From: JAUXFS01 sp050329575
Lineage (GTDB): Bacteria; Pseudomonadota; Alphaproteobacteria; Rhodospirillales; Defluviicoccaceae
NCBI GenBank assembly: GCA_050329575.1
Contig: JBHJOP010000125.1
Span: 1-6,624 of the forward strand
Length of the DNA: 6,624 nt
Direction of reading: 5' to 3'
The notes below the pieces were generated by a model that saw only the letters and a program-made list of their open reading frames with translations, was not told the DNA's origin and made no database searches. The translations under genes and the position numbers were made by a program. Every line of letters starts with the position of its first letter. Position 1 is the first letter of the stretch. This document shows positions 1-5,761 of this stretch, piece after piece.

Positions 1-180
1 CGCGGCGTCGTCCAGCACGTCGCAGGCCGCGTGGTCGGCGCCGGTCGCCTGCGCCAGGGCGGCGAGGCGATCGGCCGCCCGCGCGGTGAGAAACAGCGGA
101 ACGCCGCCGGCGGCGAGGCGTCGGGCCAATGCGGTCCCGACCCCGCCGGTGGCGCCGAAGATCAGAACGGGTGCGGTCAT
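1..180 (-). CDS. SDR-family (Rossmann) oxidoreductase, N-terminal 60 residues only
   Basis: This is the start of a leftward gene that runs off the left edge; 60 codons are visible. The product begins with a beta-strand and glycine-rich loop (VLIFGATGGVG, residues 5-15). A helix (ALARRLAAGG) follows, then a second strand ending in TAR (about residues 31-33), where NADP-preferring SDRs often carry a basic residue, and then an acidic CDVLDDA segment (about 52-59). This is the cofactor-binding half of a short-chain dehydrogenase. The catalytic Ser/Tyr/Lys lie outside the window, so substrate and activity cannot be judged. The ATG at 180 is preceded by GAGGA (195-191) ten bases upstream. The gene diverges from the lipid-modification operon, and a candidate RpoE-like promoter faces it, which suggests co-regulation. 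SDR N-terminus is fairly sure; role unknown. An extended-SDR/NmrA-like epimerase is an alternative because of the GATGGVG loop. Confidence 0.8.
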   Translation of the reverse strand, partial: MTAPVLIFGATGGVGTALARRLAAGGVPLFLTARAADRLAALAQATGADHAACDVLDDAA

Positions 181-229
181 GGATCGGATGTCCTCGCAAA
201 GGTCTCGAGCGAACGGGAAAGCATGATCC

Positions 230-257
230 ATTACGGCGCCGGCGGCGGCACGGATCT
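230..257 (-). promoter_or_regulatory. Candidate RpoE(ChrR)-type promoter for the leftward SDR gene
   Basis: Read leftward, AGATCC (257-252) is followed after 16 bases by CGTAAT (235-230). This is one base off the TGATCC -35 element I recall for the singlet-oxygen ECF sigma factor RpoE (ECF11 group), with the CGTA -10 core at the same spacing as in the rightward promoter at 288-317. The predicted start near 223-224 gives a leader of about 43 bases to the ATG at 180. The -35 mismatch makes this the weaker of the pair. Confidence 0.45.
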
Positions 258-278
258 GCCGGCTGCCGGCGGGGCCCC
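258..278. repeat. Palindromic elements between the two divergent -35 sites
   Basis: Two GCCGGC hexamers flank a single T (258-270), giving a 6+1+6 arrangement that is both a direct and an inverted repeat. The 8-bp perfect palindrome GGGGCCCC (271-278) follows at once. The stretch lies in the 30 bp separating the two candidate -35 elements, where an operator could act on both promoters. GC-only palindromes arise easily by chance in DNA of this composition, so a regulatory role is only a possibility. Confidence 0.25.
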
Positions 279-287
279 TCGCCCGGG

Positions 288-317
288 TGATCCGGACCAG
301 CCCGAAGGGCGTAACCT
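288..317 (+). promoter_or_regulatory. Candidate RpoE(ChrR)-type promoter of the lipid-modification operon
   Basis: TGATCC (288-293) is followed by an 18-base spacer and TAACCT (312-317). Equivalently, a CGTA core (310-313) sits 16 bases after the -35. From memory, the R. sphaeroides RpoE consensus is TGATCC with an 18-base spacer and TAA-type -10, and the ECF11 group has a CGTA core; this matches both. The predicted start near 323-325 leaves a leader of about 25 bases before the ATG at 350. The genes downstream are of the kind known from the RpoE-ChrR singlet-oxygen regulon, which supports the call independently of the motif. Confidence 0.65.
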
Positions 318-335
318 GGGGTCACTGCGGGTTTT

Positions 336-340
336 GGGGA
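336..340 (+). promoter_or_regulatory. Ribosome binding site fixing the FAD oxidoreductase start at 350
   Basis: GGGGA sits nine bases before the ATG at 350. The same frame is open back to a GTG at 287, but that codon overlaps the -35 element of the candidate promoter and so could not be in the transcript. The added 21 residues would also precede the Rossmann strand without resembling the family. Start at 350 is preferred. Confidence 0.6.
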
Positions 341-349
341 CTTCATTTC

Positions 350-1705
350 ATGACGTTGGCGTCACCGTCTTCGCCTTCTCTCGATGTCGCCGTGGTCGGG
401 ACCGGAATCGCCGGGATGTCGGCCGCGTGGTTGTTGAGCCGTCGCCACACCGTCACCGTGTTCGAACGGGACGAGCGGGTCGGCGGCCACGCCAACACCG
501 TCGACGTGGCGGGGCCCGCGGGGCCGGTCGCGGTCGATACCGGGTTCATCGTCTACAACGAGCGCAACTATCCCAACCTGACGGCGCTGTTCGATCACCT
601 CGGCGTGGCGACCAAGGCCAGCGACATGTCGTTCGCCGCCTCGATCGACGACGGCGATCTCGAATATGCCGGGACCAGCCTCGCCGGCCTGTTCGCCCAG
701 CCGCGCAACATCGTTCGACCCCGGTTCTGGCGGATGCTGGGTGACATCCGGCGGTTCTACCGCGACGGGCCGTCTTTGCTGCGCGAGCCCGGCGGCGAGA
801 CGCTGAGCCTCGGCCAGTATCTCGACGGGGGGGGCTATTCGCACGCCTTCGTCTACAACCATCTCCTGCCGATGGCGGCGGCGATCTGGTCGACGGCGGT
901 CGCCGACATGCGCGATCATCCGGCGGCCGCCTTCATCCGCTTCTGCAGCAACCACGGGCTGATGCAGGTCAGCGGGCGGCCGCAGTGGCGGACGGTCGAC
1001 GGCGGCAGCCGTGAATACGTGCGGCCCCTCACCGCGCCGTACGCCGACCGCATCCGGCTCGGCGCGAAGATCCGCACGATCCGGCGCGACCCTCGCGGCG
1101 TGACGATCGACCACGAGAGCGGTCGGACGGAGCGGTTCGACCACGTGGTCATCGCCACCCACGCGGACCAGGCCTTGCGCCTGCTCGACGATCCGAGCGC
1201 CCAGGAGCGGCGCTTGCTGGGCTCGTTCGGGTATACCCGCAATGTCGCGGTGCTGCATTCCGACCCGGCGCTGATGCCGAAACGCCGCCGGGTCTGGTCG
1301 AGCTGGAACTATCTCAGCCGGCGGGGCGAGGACGGCTCGTCGCGGGTGGCGGTCAGCTACTGGATGAACCGGCTGCAACGGCTGGACGACCGGCTGCCGC
1401 TGTTCGTGACCCTCAATCCCCACCGCGATCCCGCCGACCGGTCGGTGGTGAAGGCGTTCGCCTACGATCACCCGTCCTACGATCTCGCCGCCGCCGACGC
1501 GCAGCGGTCGCTGTGGACGCTGCAGGGGGTGCGCAACACCTGGTTCTGCGGCAGCTACTTCGGCGCCGGGTTCCACGAGGATGCGTTGCAGGCGGGCCTT
1601 GCGGTCGCCGAGCAGCTGGGCGGAACGCGGCGCCCGTGGCGCGTCGCGGGTGAGTCCGACCGGATCGCCGTCGGTCCGTCGCCGATCGTCGAGGCGGCGG
1701 CATGA
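350..1705 (+). CDS. FAD-dependent oxidoreductase, amine-oxidase/COG2907 type (fatty-acyl lipid modification)
   Basis: Predicted flavoprotein of 451 residues, first gene of the operon. The N-terminal Rossmann fold is clear: VVGTGIAG (15-22, GxGxxG at 17-22), strand VTVFE with Glu39 placed to bind the FAD ribose, then the RVGGHANT motif (43-50) typical of amine oxidase and phytoene desaturase-like proteins. The C-terminal FAD motif is CGSYFGAGFHEDALQAG (400-416); its GFHEDALQ core is characteristic of COG2907. No signal peptide or membrane segment is seen. The family sits next to, or in plants fused to, cyclopropane-fatty-acid synthase-like methyltransferases (compare M. tuberculosis Rv0449c). 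In R. sphaeroides a flavin-type desaturase (UfaD) in furan-fatty-acid synthesis dehydrogenates acyl chains before methylation, and this protein is a reasonable candidate for that role; the one-to-one assignment is inference. Its stop overlaps the next start (ATGA). Flavoprotein is near certain; the exact reaction is not. Confidence 0.93.
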   Translation: MTLASPSSPSLDVAVVGTGIAGMSAAWLLSRRHTVTVFERDERVGGHANTVDVAGPAGPVAVDTGFIVYNERNYPNLTALFDHLGVATKASDMSFAASIDDGDLEYAGTSLAGLFAQPRNIVRPRFWRMLGDIRRFYRDGPSLLREPGGETLSLGQYLDGGGYSHAFVYNHLLPMAAAIWSTAVADMRDHPAAAFIRFCSNHGLMQVSGRPQWRTVDGGSREYVRPLTAPYADRIRLGAKIRTIRRDPRGVTIDHESGRTERFDHVVIATHADQALRLLDDPSAQERRLLGSFGYTRNVAVLHSDPALMPKRRRVWSSWNYLSRRGEDGSSRVAVSYWMNRLQRLDDRLPLFVTLNPHRDPADRSVVKAFAYDHPSYDLAAADAQRSLWTLQGVRNTWFCGSYFGAGFHEDALQAGLAVAEQLGGTRRPWRVAGESDRIAVGPSPIVEAAA

Positions 1706-2502
1706 ACGGATCGGCCTCGGCGCTCTATTTCGGCGACGTCGTGCATCAGCGCGTCCGGCCGTGCCGCCATCGGCTGCGCTACCGGGTGTTCTTCCTGCTC
1801 GTCGACCTCGATGAACTCGACACGCTCCCCCGCCGGCTGCGCATCTTCTCGCGCAACCGCTTCAACCTGTTCTCCTTCTACGATCGCGATCACGGACCGG
1901 GAGACGGCCGACCGCTGCGGCCCTGGGTCGAACGTCAGCTCGCCGCGGCCGGGGTCGATCTCGAAGGCGGGGCGATCCGGCTTCTCTGTTTTCCCCGCAT
2001 GCTCGGCTATGCGTTCAATCCGCTCACGGTGTACTTCTGCCATCGACCGGACGGCGAACCGGCCGCGATTCTCTACGAGGTGAACAACACGTTTGGCGAA
2101 CGCCACACCTATCTGGTGCCGGTGGCGCCCGGCAGCGCGCCGGTGCTGCGCCACCGCTGCGAGAAGCGGTTCTACGTCTCGCCGTTCAACGCCGTCGACG
2201 GCGGCTACAGCTTCGTGGTCGAGCCACCCGCCGATGCCGTCACGGTCGTCATCAATCAGAGCGACCACGCCGGCCCCTTGCTCCATGCGACACTGGCGGC
2301 ACGCCGGGCACCGCTCACCCGTTCCGCGCTTCTCGCCACCTTCGTTCGCTATCCGTTGATGACCCTCAAGGTCATCGCCGGCATCCATTGGGAAGCCTTG
2401 CGCCTTTGGCGCAAGGGACTACGGTTGGTCGACCGGCCGCAGCCGCCGGCCCATCCGGTGACCGTGGTGCGGCAGGCTCACCTGCAGACGACGGAGGGAT
2501 AG
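1702..2502 (+). CDS. DUF1365 family protein
   Basis: Full-length DUF1365 protein of 266 residues, a normal size for the family. Signature segments appear in order: ALYFGDVVHQRVRP (7-20), the DRDHG acidic/His segment (61-65), FPRMLGYAFNPLTVYFC (97-113), and EVNNTFGERHTY (126-137). The conserved His, Asp, Asn and Glu residues could form a metal or catalytic site, but no mechanism is established to my knowledge. A C-terminal amphipathic stretch (about 213-240, RYPLMTLKVIAGIHWEALRLW) may lie on the membrane. The start overlaps the upstream stop (ATGA), and GAGG at 1691-1694 is the likely ribosome site. The family nearly always accompanies COG2907 oxidoreductases and Cfa-like methyltransferases (compare Rv0448c). 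Work on R. sphaeroides furan fatty acids implies an oxygen-inserting protein (UfaO) in such clusters; DUF1365 as that protein is a hypothesis. Family call is sure; function is open. Confidence 0.92.
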   Translation: MNGSASALYFGDVVHQRVRPCRHRLRYRVFFLLVDLDELDTLPRRLRIFSRNRFNLFSFYDRDHGPGDGRPLRPWVERQLAAAGVDLEGGAIRLLCFPRMLGYAFNPLTVYFCHRPDGEPAAILYEVNNTFGERHTYLVPVAPGSAPVLRHRCEKRFYVSPFNAVDGGYSFVVEPPADAVTVVINQSDHAGPLLHATLAARRAPLTRSALLATFVRYPLMTLKVIAGIHWEALRLWRKGLRLVDRPQPPAHPVTVVRQAHLQTTEG

Positions 2503-2505
2503 CGG

Positions 2506-3744
2506 ATGTCGGAGGTCGAAACCCGGGAGCACTCCCGGTGGGCGGCGGTGGGCGCGCCATCCGTGTCCGGCTGGGCGGGCCGTCTCTTGATCCGGCTCGC
2601 CCGACGGATGGAGGTCGGCCAGCTGTCGCTCGCCTTGCCGGATGGCGGTCGCGCGGTGGTCGACGGGCGGCAGGGTCGCGAGCTGCGTGCGGTGCTGGAT
2701 GTCCGCGACTCGGCGGCGCTGCTGCCCCGGCTGCTGTTGAAGGGCGCGACCGGCTTCGGCGAGGCGTACGTCGATGGCCACTGGGACTCGCCGGATCTGG
2801 TCCGACTGCTCCACCTCGCGCTCGCCAACGAGGCCGCGGTGGGCGCGCCGGTCGAGGGATGGGGGATCGCACGGGCCGTCGATCGGCTTCGCCACTTCGC
2901 CCGCGCCAACACCCGGCGCGGCAGCCGGCGGAACGTCGCCGACCACTACGATCTCGGTAACGACTTCTATGCCCTCTGGCTCGATCCCGGCATGACCTAC
3001 TCGTCGGCCCTCTTCGCGTGCGCCGACGAGCCGCTGGAGGCCGCCCAGGACCGGAAGTTCCGGCGCCTCGCCGACGCGCTCGGCCTTGCGCCCGGACACC
3101 ACGTCCTGGAGATCGGCTGCGGCTGGGGCGGCTTCGCGATCGTCGCCGCGCGTGACTACGGCTGCCGCGTGACCGCCATCACGTTATCGCGCGAACAGTG
3201 GCACCATGCGCGCGACCGCATCAGCGCCGCCGGCCTTGCCGATCGCGTCGACATCCGCTTGCAGGACTACCGCGATGTCGACGGGCAGTTCGATCGCATC
3301 GCCTCGATCGAGATGTTCGAGGCGGTCGGAGAGGCGCACTGGCCGACCTATTTCGAGATCCTGCGCCGCCGGCTGCGACCGGGCGGTGTCGCCGGCCTGC
3401 AGATCATCACCATCGAGGATGCGCGCTTCGAACTCTATCGCCGCGGCGTCGACTTCATTCAGCGCTACGTCTTCCCGGGCGGGATGCTGCCGTCGCCCTC
3501 CGCCCTCGCCCGCGAGATCGAACGCGCCGGGCTGCGGCTCGTGGATTCGTTCACGTTCGGCGCGTCCTACGCCGAAACCCTCGCCGTCTGGCGCGAGCGC
3601 TTCCGAAACGCCTGGCCGCGGATTCGCGACCTCGGCTTCGACGGCCGCTTCAAACGGTTGTGGGAGTACTACCTCGCGTACTGCGAGGCCGGGTTCCGTT
3701 CCGGCGCGATCGACGTCGCGCACTTCCGGATCGAGCGGGCTTGA
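2506..3744 (+). CDS. Cyclopropane-fatty-acyl-phospholipid synthase family, SAM-dependent methyltransferase
   Basis: Protein of 412 residues. An N-terminal domain (about 25-130, with FGEAYVDGHWDSPDL) as in E. coli Cfa precedes the SAM domain. HYDLGNDFYALWLDPGMTYS spans 147-166, the SAM-binding glycine loop LEIGCGWGG spans 201-209, and FEAVGE spans 271-276. These enzymes act at the membrane surface, transferring a methyl group from SAM to the double bond of phospholipid acyl chains to give a cyclopropane, methyl or methylene product. Against remembered E. coli Cfa, the bicarbonate-pocket Glu (E272) and Tyr (Y355) are kept. The His of its HTIG motif is replaced by Ile (about I301, in QIITIE) and Cys139 by Ser (S167). 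EAVG instead of EHVG is typical of the UfaA1-like branch found in this three-gene neighbourhood, so methylation (UfaM-like) is as likely as cyclopropanation. GGAGGG at 2493-2498 supports the start, 3 bp after the previous stop. Confidence 0.93.
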   Translation: MSEVETREHSRWAAVGAPSVSGWAGRLLIRLARRMEVGQLSLALPDGGRAVVDGRQGRELRAVLDVRDSAALLPRLLLKGATGFGEAYVDGHWDSPDLVRLLHLALANEAAVGAPVEGWGIARAVDRLRHFARANTRRGSRRNVADHYDLGNDFYALWLDPGMTYSSALFACADEPLEAAQDRKFRRLADALGLAPGHHVLEIGCGWGGFAIVAARDYGCRVTAITLSREQWHHARDRISAAGLADRVDIRLQDYRDVDGQFDRIASIEMFEAVGEAHWPTYFEILRRRLRPGGVAGLQIITIEDARFELYRRGVDFIQRYVFPGGMLPSPSALAREIERAGLRLVDSFTFGASYAETLAVWRERFRNAWPRIRDLGFDGRFKRLWEYYLAYCEAGFRSGAIDVAHFRIERA

Positions 3745-5174
3745 CCGCGTCGGACCGCCCACCACCCGCGCGCCTCCGCTCCGGCCTCCTCGCCGCCTAT
3801 GCCTTGCCGGCGCTGGCGCTGGCGATGCCGACCCTCCCCGTCTACGTCTACCTGCCCACGTTCTACGCCCAGACCCTCGGCCTCGGGCTCGCCGCCACCG
3901 GTGCGGCACTGGTCGCAGCGCGCATCCTGGACGTGGTGACCGACCCGATGGTCGGCATCCTCAGCGATCGCCTGCGCTGGCGATTGGGACGTCGCAAACC
4001 GTTGATCCTGCTCGGCGCCCTTCTGGCGGCGGCGGCGATGCTGCAGCTGTTCGATCCCCCCGCGGCGATCGGCGCCGGCTTCCTCACCCTGTGGGCGATC
4101 CTGCTCTACCTCGGCTGGACGCTGGTGGCGGTGCCCTACACGGCCTGGGGCGCAGAGCTCTCCGCCGACTACCACGAGCGGGCGCGGATCACCGGTGCCC
4201 GCGAGGCGGCGGCGATCGTCGGGGTGATCTGCGCCGGCGGGCTGCCGGCGGCGGCAGCAATCTCCGGCACCTCCGAACGGGACGGCCTGGCCGCCGTCGC
4301 CTGGGCGGCGGTCGTGCTCGGTGCACCGACCATCGCCTGGATGTTGTGGCGTGTGCCCGAGGCCGGGATCGTCGCGACGCGACCGGCGACGACCCGACCG
4401 GCGAAGACCCGATCGGCGAAGACTCGATCGGCGAAGACTCGATCGGCGTCGGGGCGGCCGCGGCGATGGCTGGCGGAGATCTTCGGCAATCGCCCGTTCG
4501 TCCGCCTGCTGGCCGCGTGGTTCGTGAACGGACTCGCCAACGGCCTGCCGGCGGTGCTGTTCCCGCTCTATCTCGAGCACGTTCTGGAGGCCGGCCCGGT
4601 GGCCCGCGGCGTGCTGATCCTCACCTACTTCGTCGCCGGCGTGGCGGCGATCCCGCTGTGGCTCCGGCTCAGCCGGCGGATCGGCAAGCACCGAACGTGG
4701 TGCGCGGCGATGGCGCTCGCCTGCGCCGCCTTCGTCTGGGTCCCGCTGTTGCCGCCGGGGGCGATCGCGATCTTCTTCTGCGTCTGCGTGGTCACCGGCA
4801 TGGCGCTCGGCGCCGACCTCGCCCTGCCGCCGGCGATGCAGGCCGATGTCATCGATTTCGACAGCGCACGGACCGGTGAGCGTCGTGCCGGGCTGTTCTT
4901 TGCGGCGTGGAGCATGGCGACCAAGCTGGCGCTCGCCTGCGCGGTGGGGTTCGCGTTCCCGGCGTTGGAGCTGCTGGGCTTCCGCACCGACGGCGACAAC
5001 GACCGCACGGCGTTGCTGGCGCTGGCAGTGATCTATGCCGGCCTCCCCACCGTACTGAAAACTATTGCGATTCTGGTGGCTTGGCACCACCCGATCACCG
5101 CACGCCGGCAGCAAACGATCCGCCGGCTGCTGGAGCGGCGGCAGGCACGGGCCCAGGCAGGAGCAAGCAAATGA
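3741..5174 (+). CDS. GPH-type MFS transporter (MFS_2 / MelB superfamily), TTG start
   Basis: Integral membrane protein of 477 residues with about 12 predicted helices in two halves. The TTG start at 3741 overlaps the preceding stop (TTGA) and gives a short basic N-terminus before helix 1; the next ATG (3825) would remove most of helix 1. GPH signatures are clear: RILDVVTDPMVGILSDR (61-77) followed by WRLGRRKP (80-87), and in the second half ADVIDFDSARTGERRAGLFF. R61, D64 and D68 correspond to R52, D55 and D59 of MelB, the last two being Na+ ligands. The MelB sugar-binding Asp19 and Asp124 appear as Ala28 and Ala130. Cation-coupled transport of something other than sugar is likely. MFSD2A, a lysolipid carrier, belongs to the same superfamily, and the neighbours modify lipids, so a lipid-like substrate is a reasonable guess. 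The central loop (about 205-243) carries a tandem pentapeptide repeat rich in Lys and Arg. Confidence 0.88.
   Translation: MTASDRPPPARLRSGLLAAYALPALALAMPTLPVYVYLPTFYAQTLGLGLAATGAALVAARILDVVTDPMVGILSDRLRWRLGRRKPLILLGALLAAAAMLQLFDPPAAIGAGFLTLWAILLYLGWTLVAVPYTAWGAELSADYHERARITGAREAAAIVGVICAGGLPAAAAISGTSERDGLAAVAWAAVVLGAPTIAWMLWRVPEAGIVATRPATTRPAKTRSAKTRSAKTRSASGRPRRWLAEIFGNRPFVRLLAAWFVNGLANGLPAVLFPLYLEHVLEAGPVARGVLILTYFVAGVAAIPLWLRLSRRIGKHRTWCAAMALACAAFVWVPLLPPGAIAIFFCVCVVTGMALGADLALPPAMQADVIDFDSARTGERRAGLFFAAWSMATKLALACAVGFAFPALELLGFRTDGDNDRTALLALAVIYAGLPTVLKTIAILVAWHHPITARRQQTIRRLLERRQARAQAGASK
4374..4445 (+). repeat. In-frame 15-bp tandem repeat in the transporter's central loop
   Basis: Four full 15-base units run from 4386 to 4445, preceded by a 12-base partial unit (4374-4385). 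The units at 4416-4430 and 4431-4445 are identical (GCGAAGACTCGATCG), the one at 4401-4415 differs at a single base, and the one at 4386-4400 is more diverged. Because 15 is a multiple of three, copy-number change keeps the reading frame; each unit encodes A-K/T-T-R-S/P. The array lies in the cytoplasmic loop between the two six-helix halves, where length variation should be tolerated. The gradient from diverged to identical units suggests expansion towards the 3' side. Confidence 0.9.
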
Positions 5175-5752
5175 CACGTCGAGGCCGGCTGTTGCTGGTC
5201 GGGTTGATTATGATGACGGGATGCAGCATGAAACCAGAGGATTTCGCCGACGCCGAGCCGCGACTGGTGCTCGAAGAGTACTTCGCTGGGCAGACGCGGG
5301 CGTGGGGTGTGTTCGAGGATCGGTTCGGCCAGCTCCGACGGCAGTTCGTCGTCGACATCGAAGGGCAATGGGACGGCCGTGTCCTCGTTCTCGACGAGCA
5401 CTTCACGTATGCGGACGGAGAGACCGATCGCCGCGTGTGGCGGATCACCAGGATCGGCGAGCATACCTATGAGGGCCGGGACGACGATGTCGTCGGCACC
5501 GCATCCGGAGTCGCCTACGGCAATGCCCTCAACTGGCGATACGACCTCGATCTGAGGGTCGGTGACCGCACCTGGCGGGTGCATTTCGACGACTGGATGT
5601 TCCTGCAGCCGGATGGCATCCTGATCAACCGTGCCCGGATGAGCAAGCTCGGCCTCGCGCTCGGCGAGGTCACGCTGGTGTTCCAGAAACAGCCCCCTGC
5701 CCATCGCCCCGCGGCCACGGCACAGAGCGCGCCGCTTCATCCGGCGTGGTAA
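5171..5752 (+). CDS. DUF3833 family lipoprotein
   Basis: Protein of 193 residues with a lipoprotein signal: basic MTRRGR, hydrophobic LLLVGLIMM, then a lipobox MTGC with the acylated Cys at 18. The mature protein should be tethered to a membrane facing the periplasm; residue +2 is Ser, which would permit outer-membrane sorting in the E. coli scheme. The remainder matches the DUF3833 pattern: FAGQTRAWGVFEDRFG, repeated short beta-strands (FVVDIEGQWDG, LVLDEHFTYADGETDRRVWRI), VVGTASGVAYGNALNW, and HFDDWMFLQPDG, suggesting a lipocalin-like beta-barrel. A short Pro/Ala-rich tail follows position 170 or so. It starts within the transporter stop (ATGA) with a strong AGGAG site (5159-5163) seven bases upstream, and is the last gene of the operon. 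The family commonly accompanies Cfa/DUF1365/COG2907 clusters. A role in binding or moving the modified lipid is a guess; its function is not established. Confidence 0.87.
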   Translation: MTRRGRLLLVGLIMMTGCSMKPEDFADAEPRLVLEEYFAGQTRAWGVFEDRFGQLRRQFVVDIEGQWDGRVLVLDEHFTYADGETDRRVWRITRIGEHTYEGRDDDVVGTASGVAYGNALNWRYDLDLRVGDRTWRVHFDDWMFLQPDGILINRARMSKLGLALGEVTLVFQKQPPAHRPAATAQSAPLHPAW

Positions 5753-5761
5753 AGAGGGGTC

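Noticed and set aside
287..349. GTG start at 287 extending the FAD oxidoreductase by 21 residues
   Set aside because: It overlaps the -35 element of the candidate promoter, the extra residues do not look like the family, and the ATG at 350 has a good ribosome site.
362..1576. Long open frame of 404 codons opposite the FAD oxidoreductase
   Set aside because: It is a high-GC antisense shadow: the translation is rich in Arg, Pro, Ala and Val without motifs, while the plus-strand frame has clear FAD motifs at both ends.
3198..3740. Upstream extension of the transporter frame inside the methyltransferase gene
   Set aside because: The extension is Arg/Pro-rich shadow sequence of the methyltransferase; the transporter family begins just before helix 1, at the TTG at 3741.
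4374..4445. Tandem repeat considered as a CRISPR-like or iteron array
   Set aside because: Units are 15 bp, directly adjacent without spacers, and in frame within a coding sequence.
3669..5177. Long open frame of 502 codons opposite the transporter
   Set aside because: Its translation is low-complexity, rich in Arg, Gln and Gly and without membrane segments or motifs; the opposing transporter is unambiguous.
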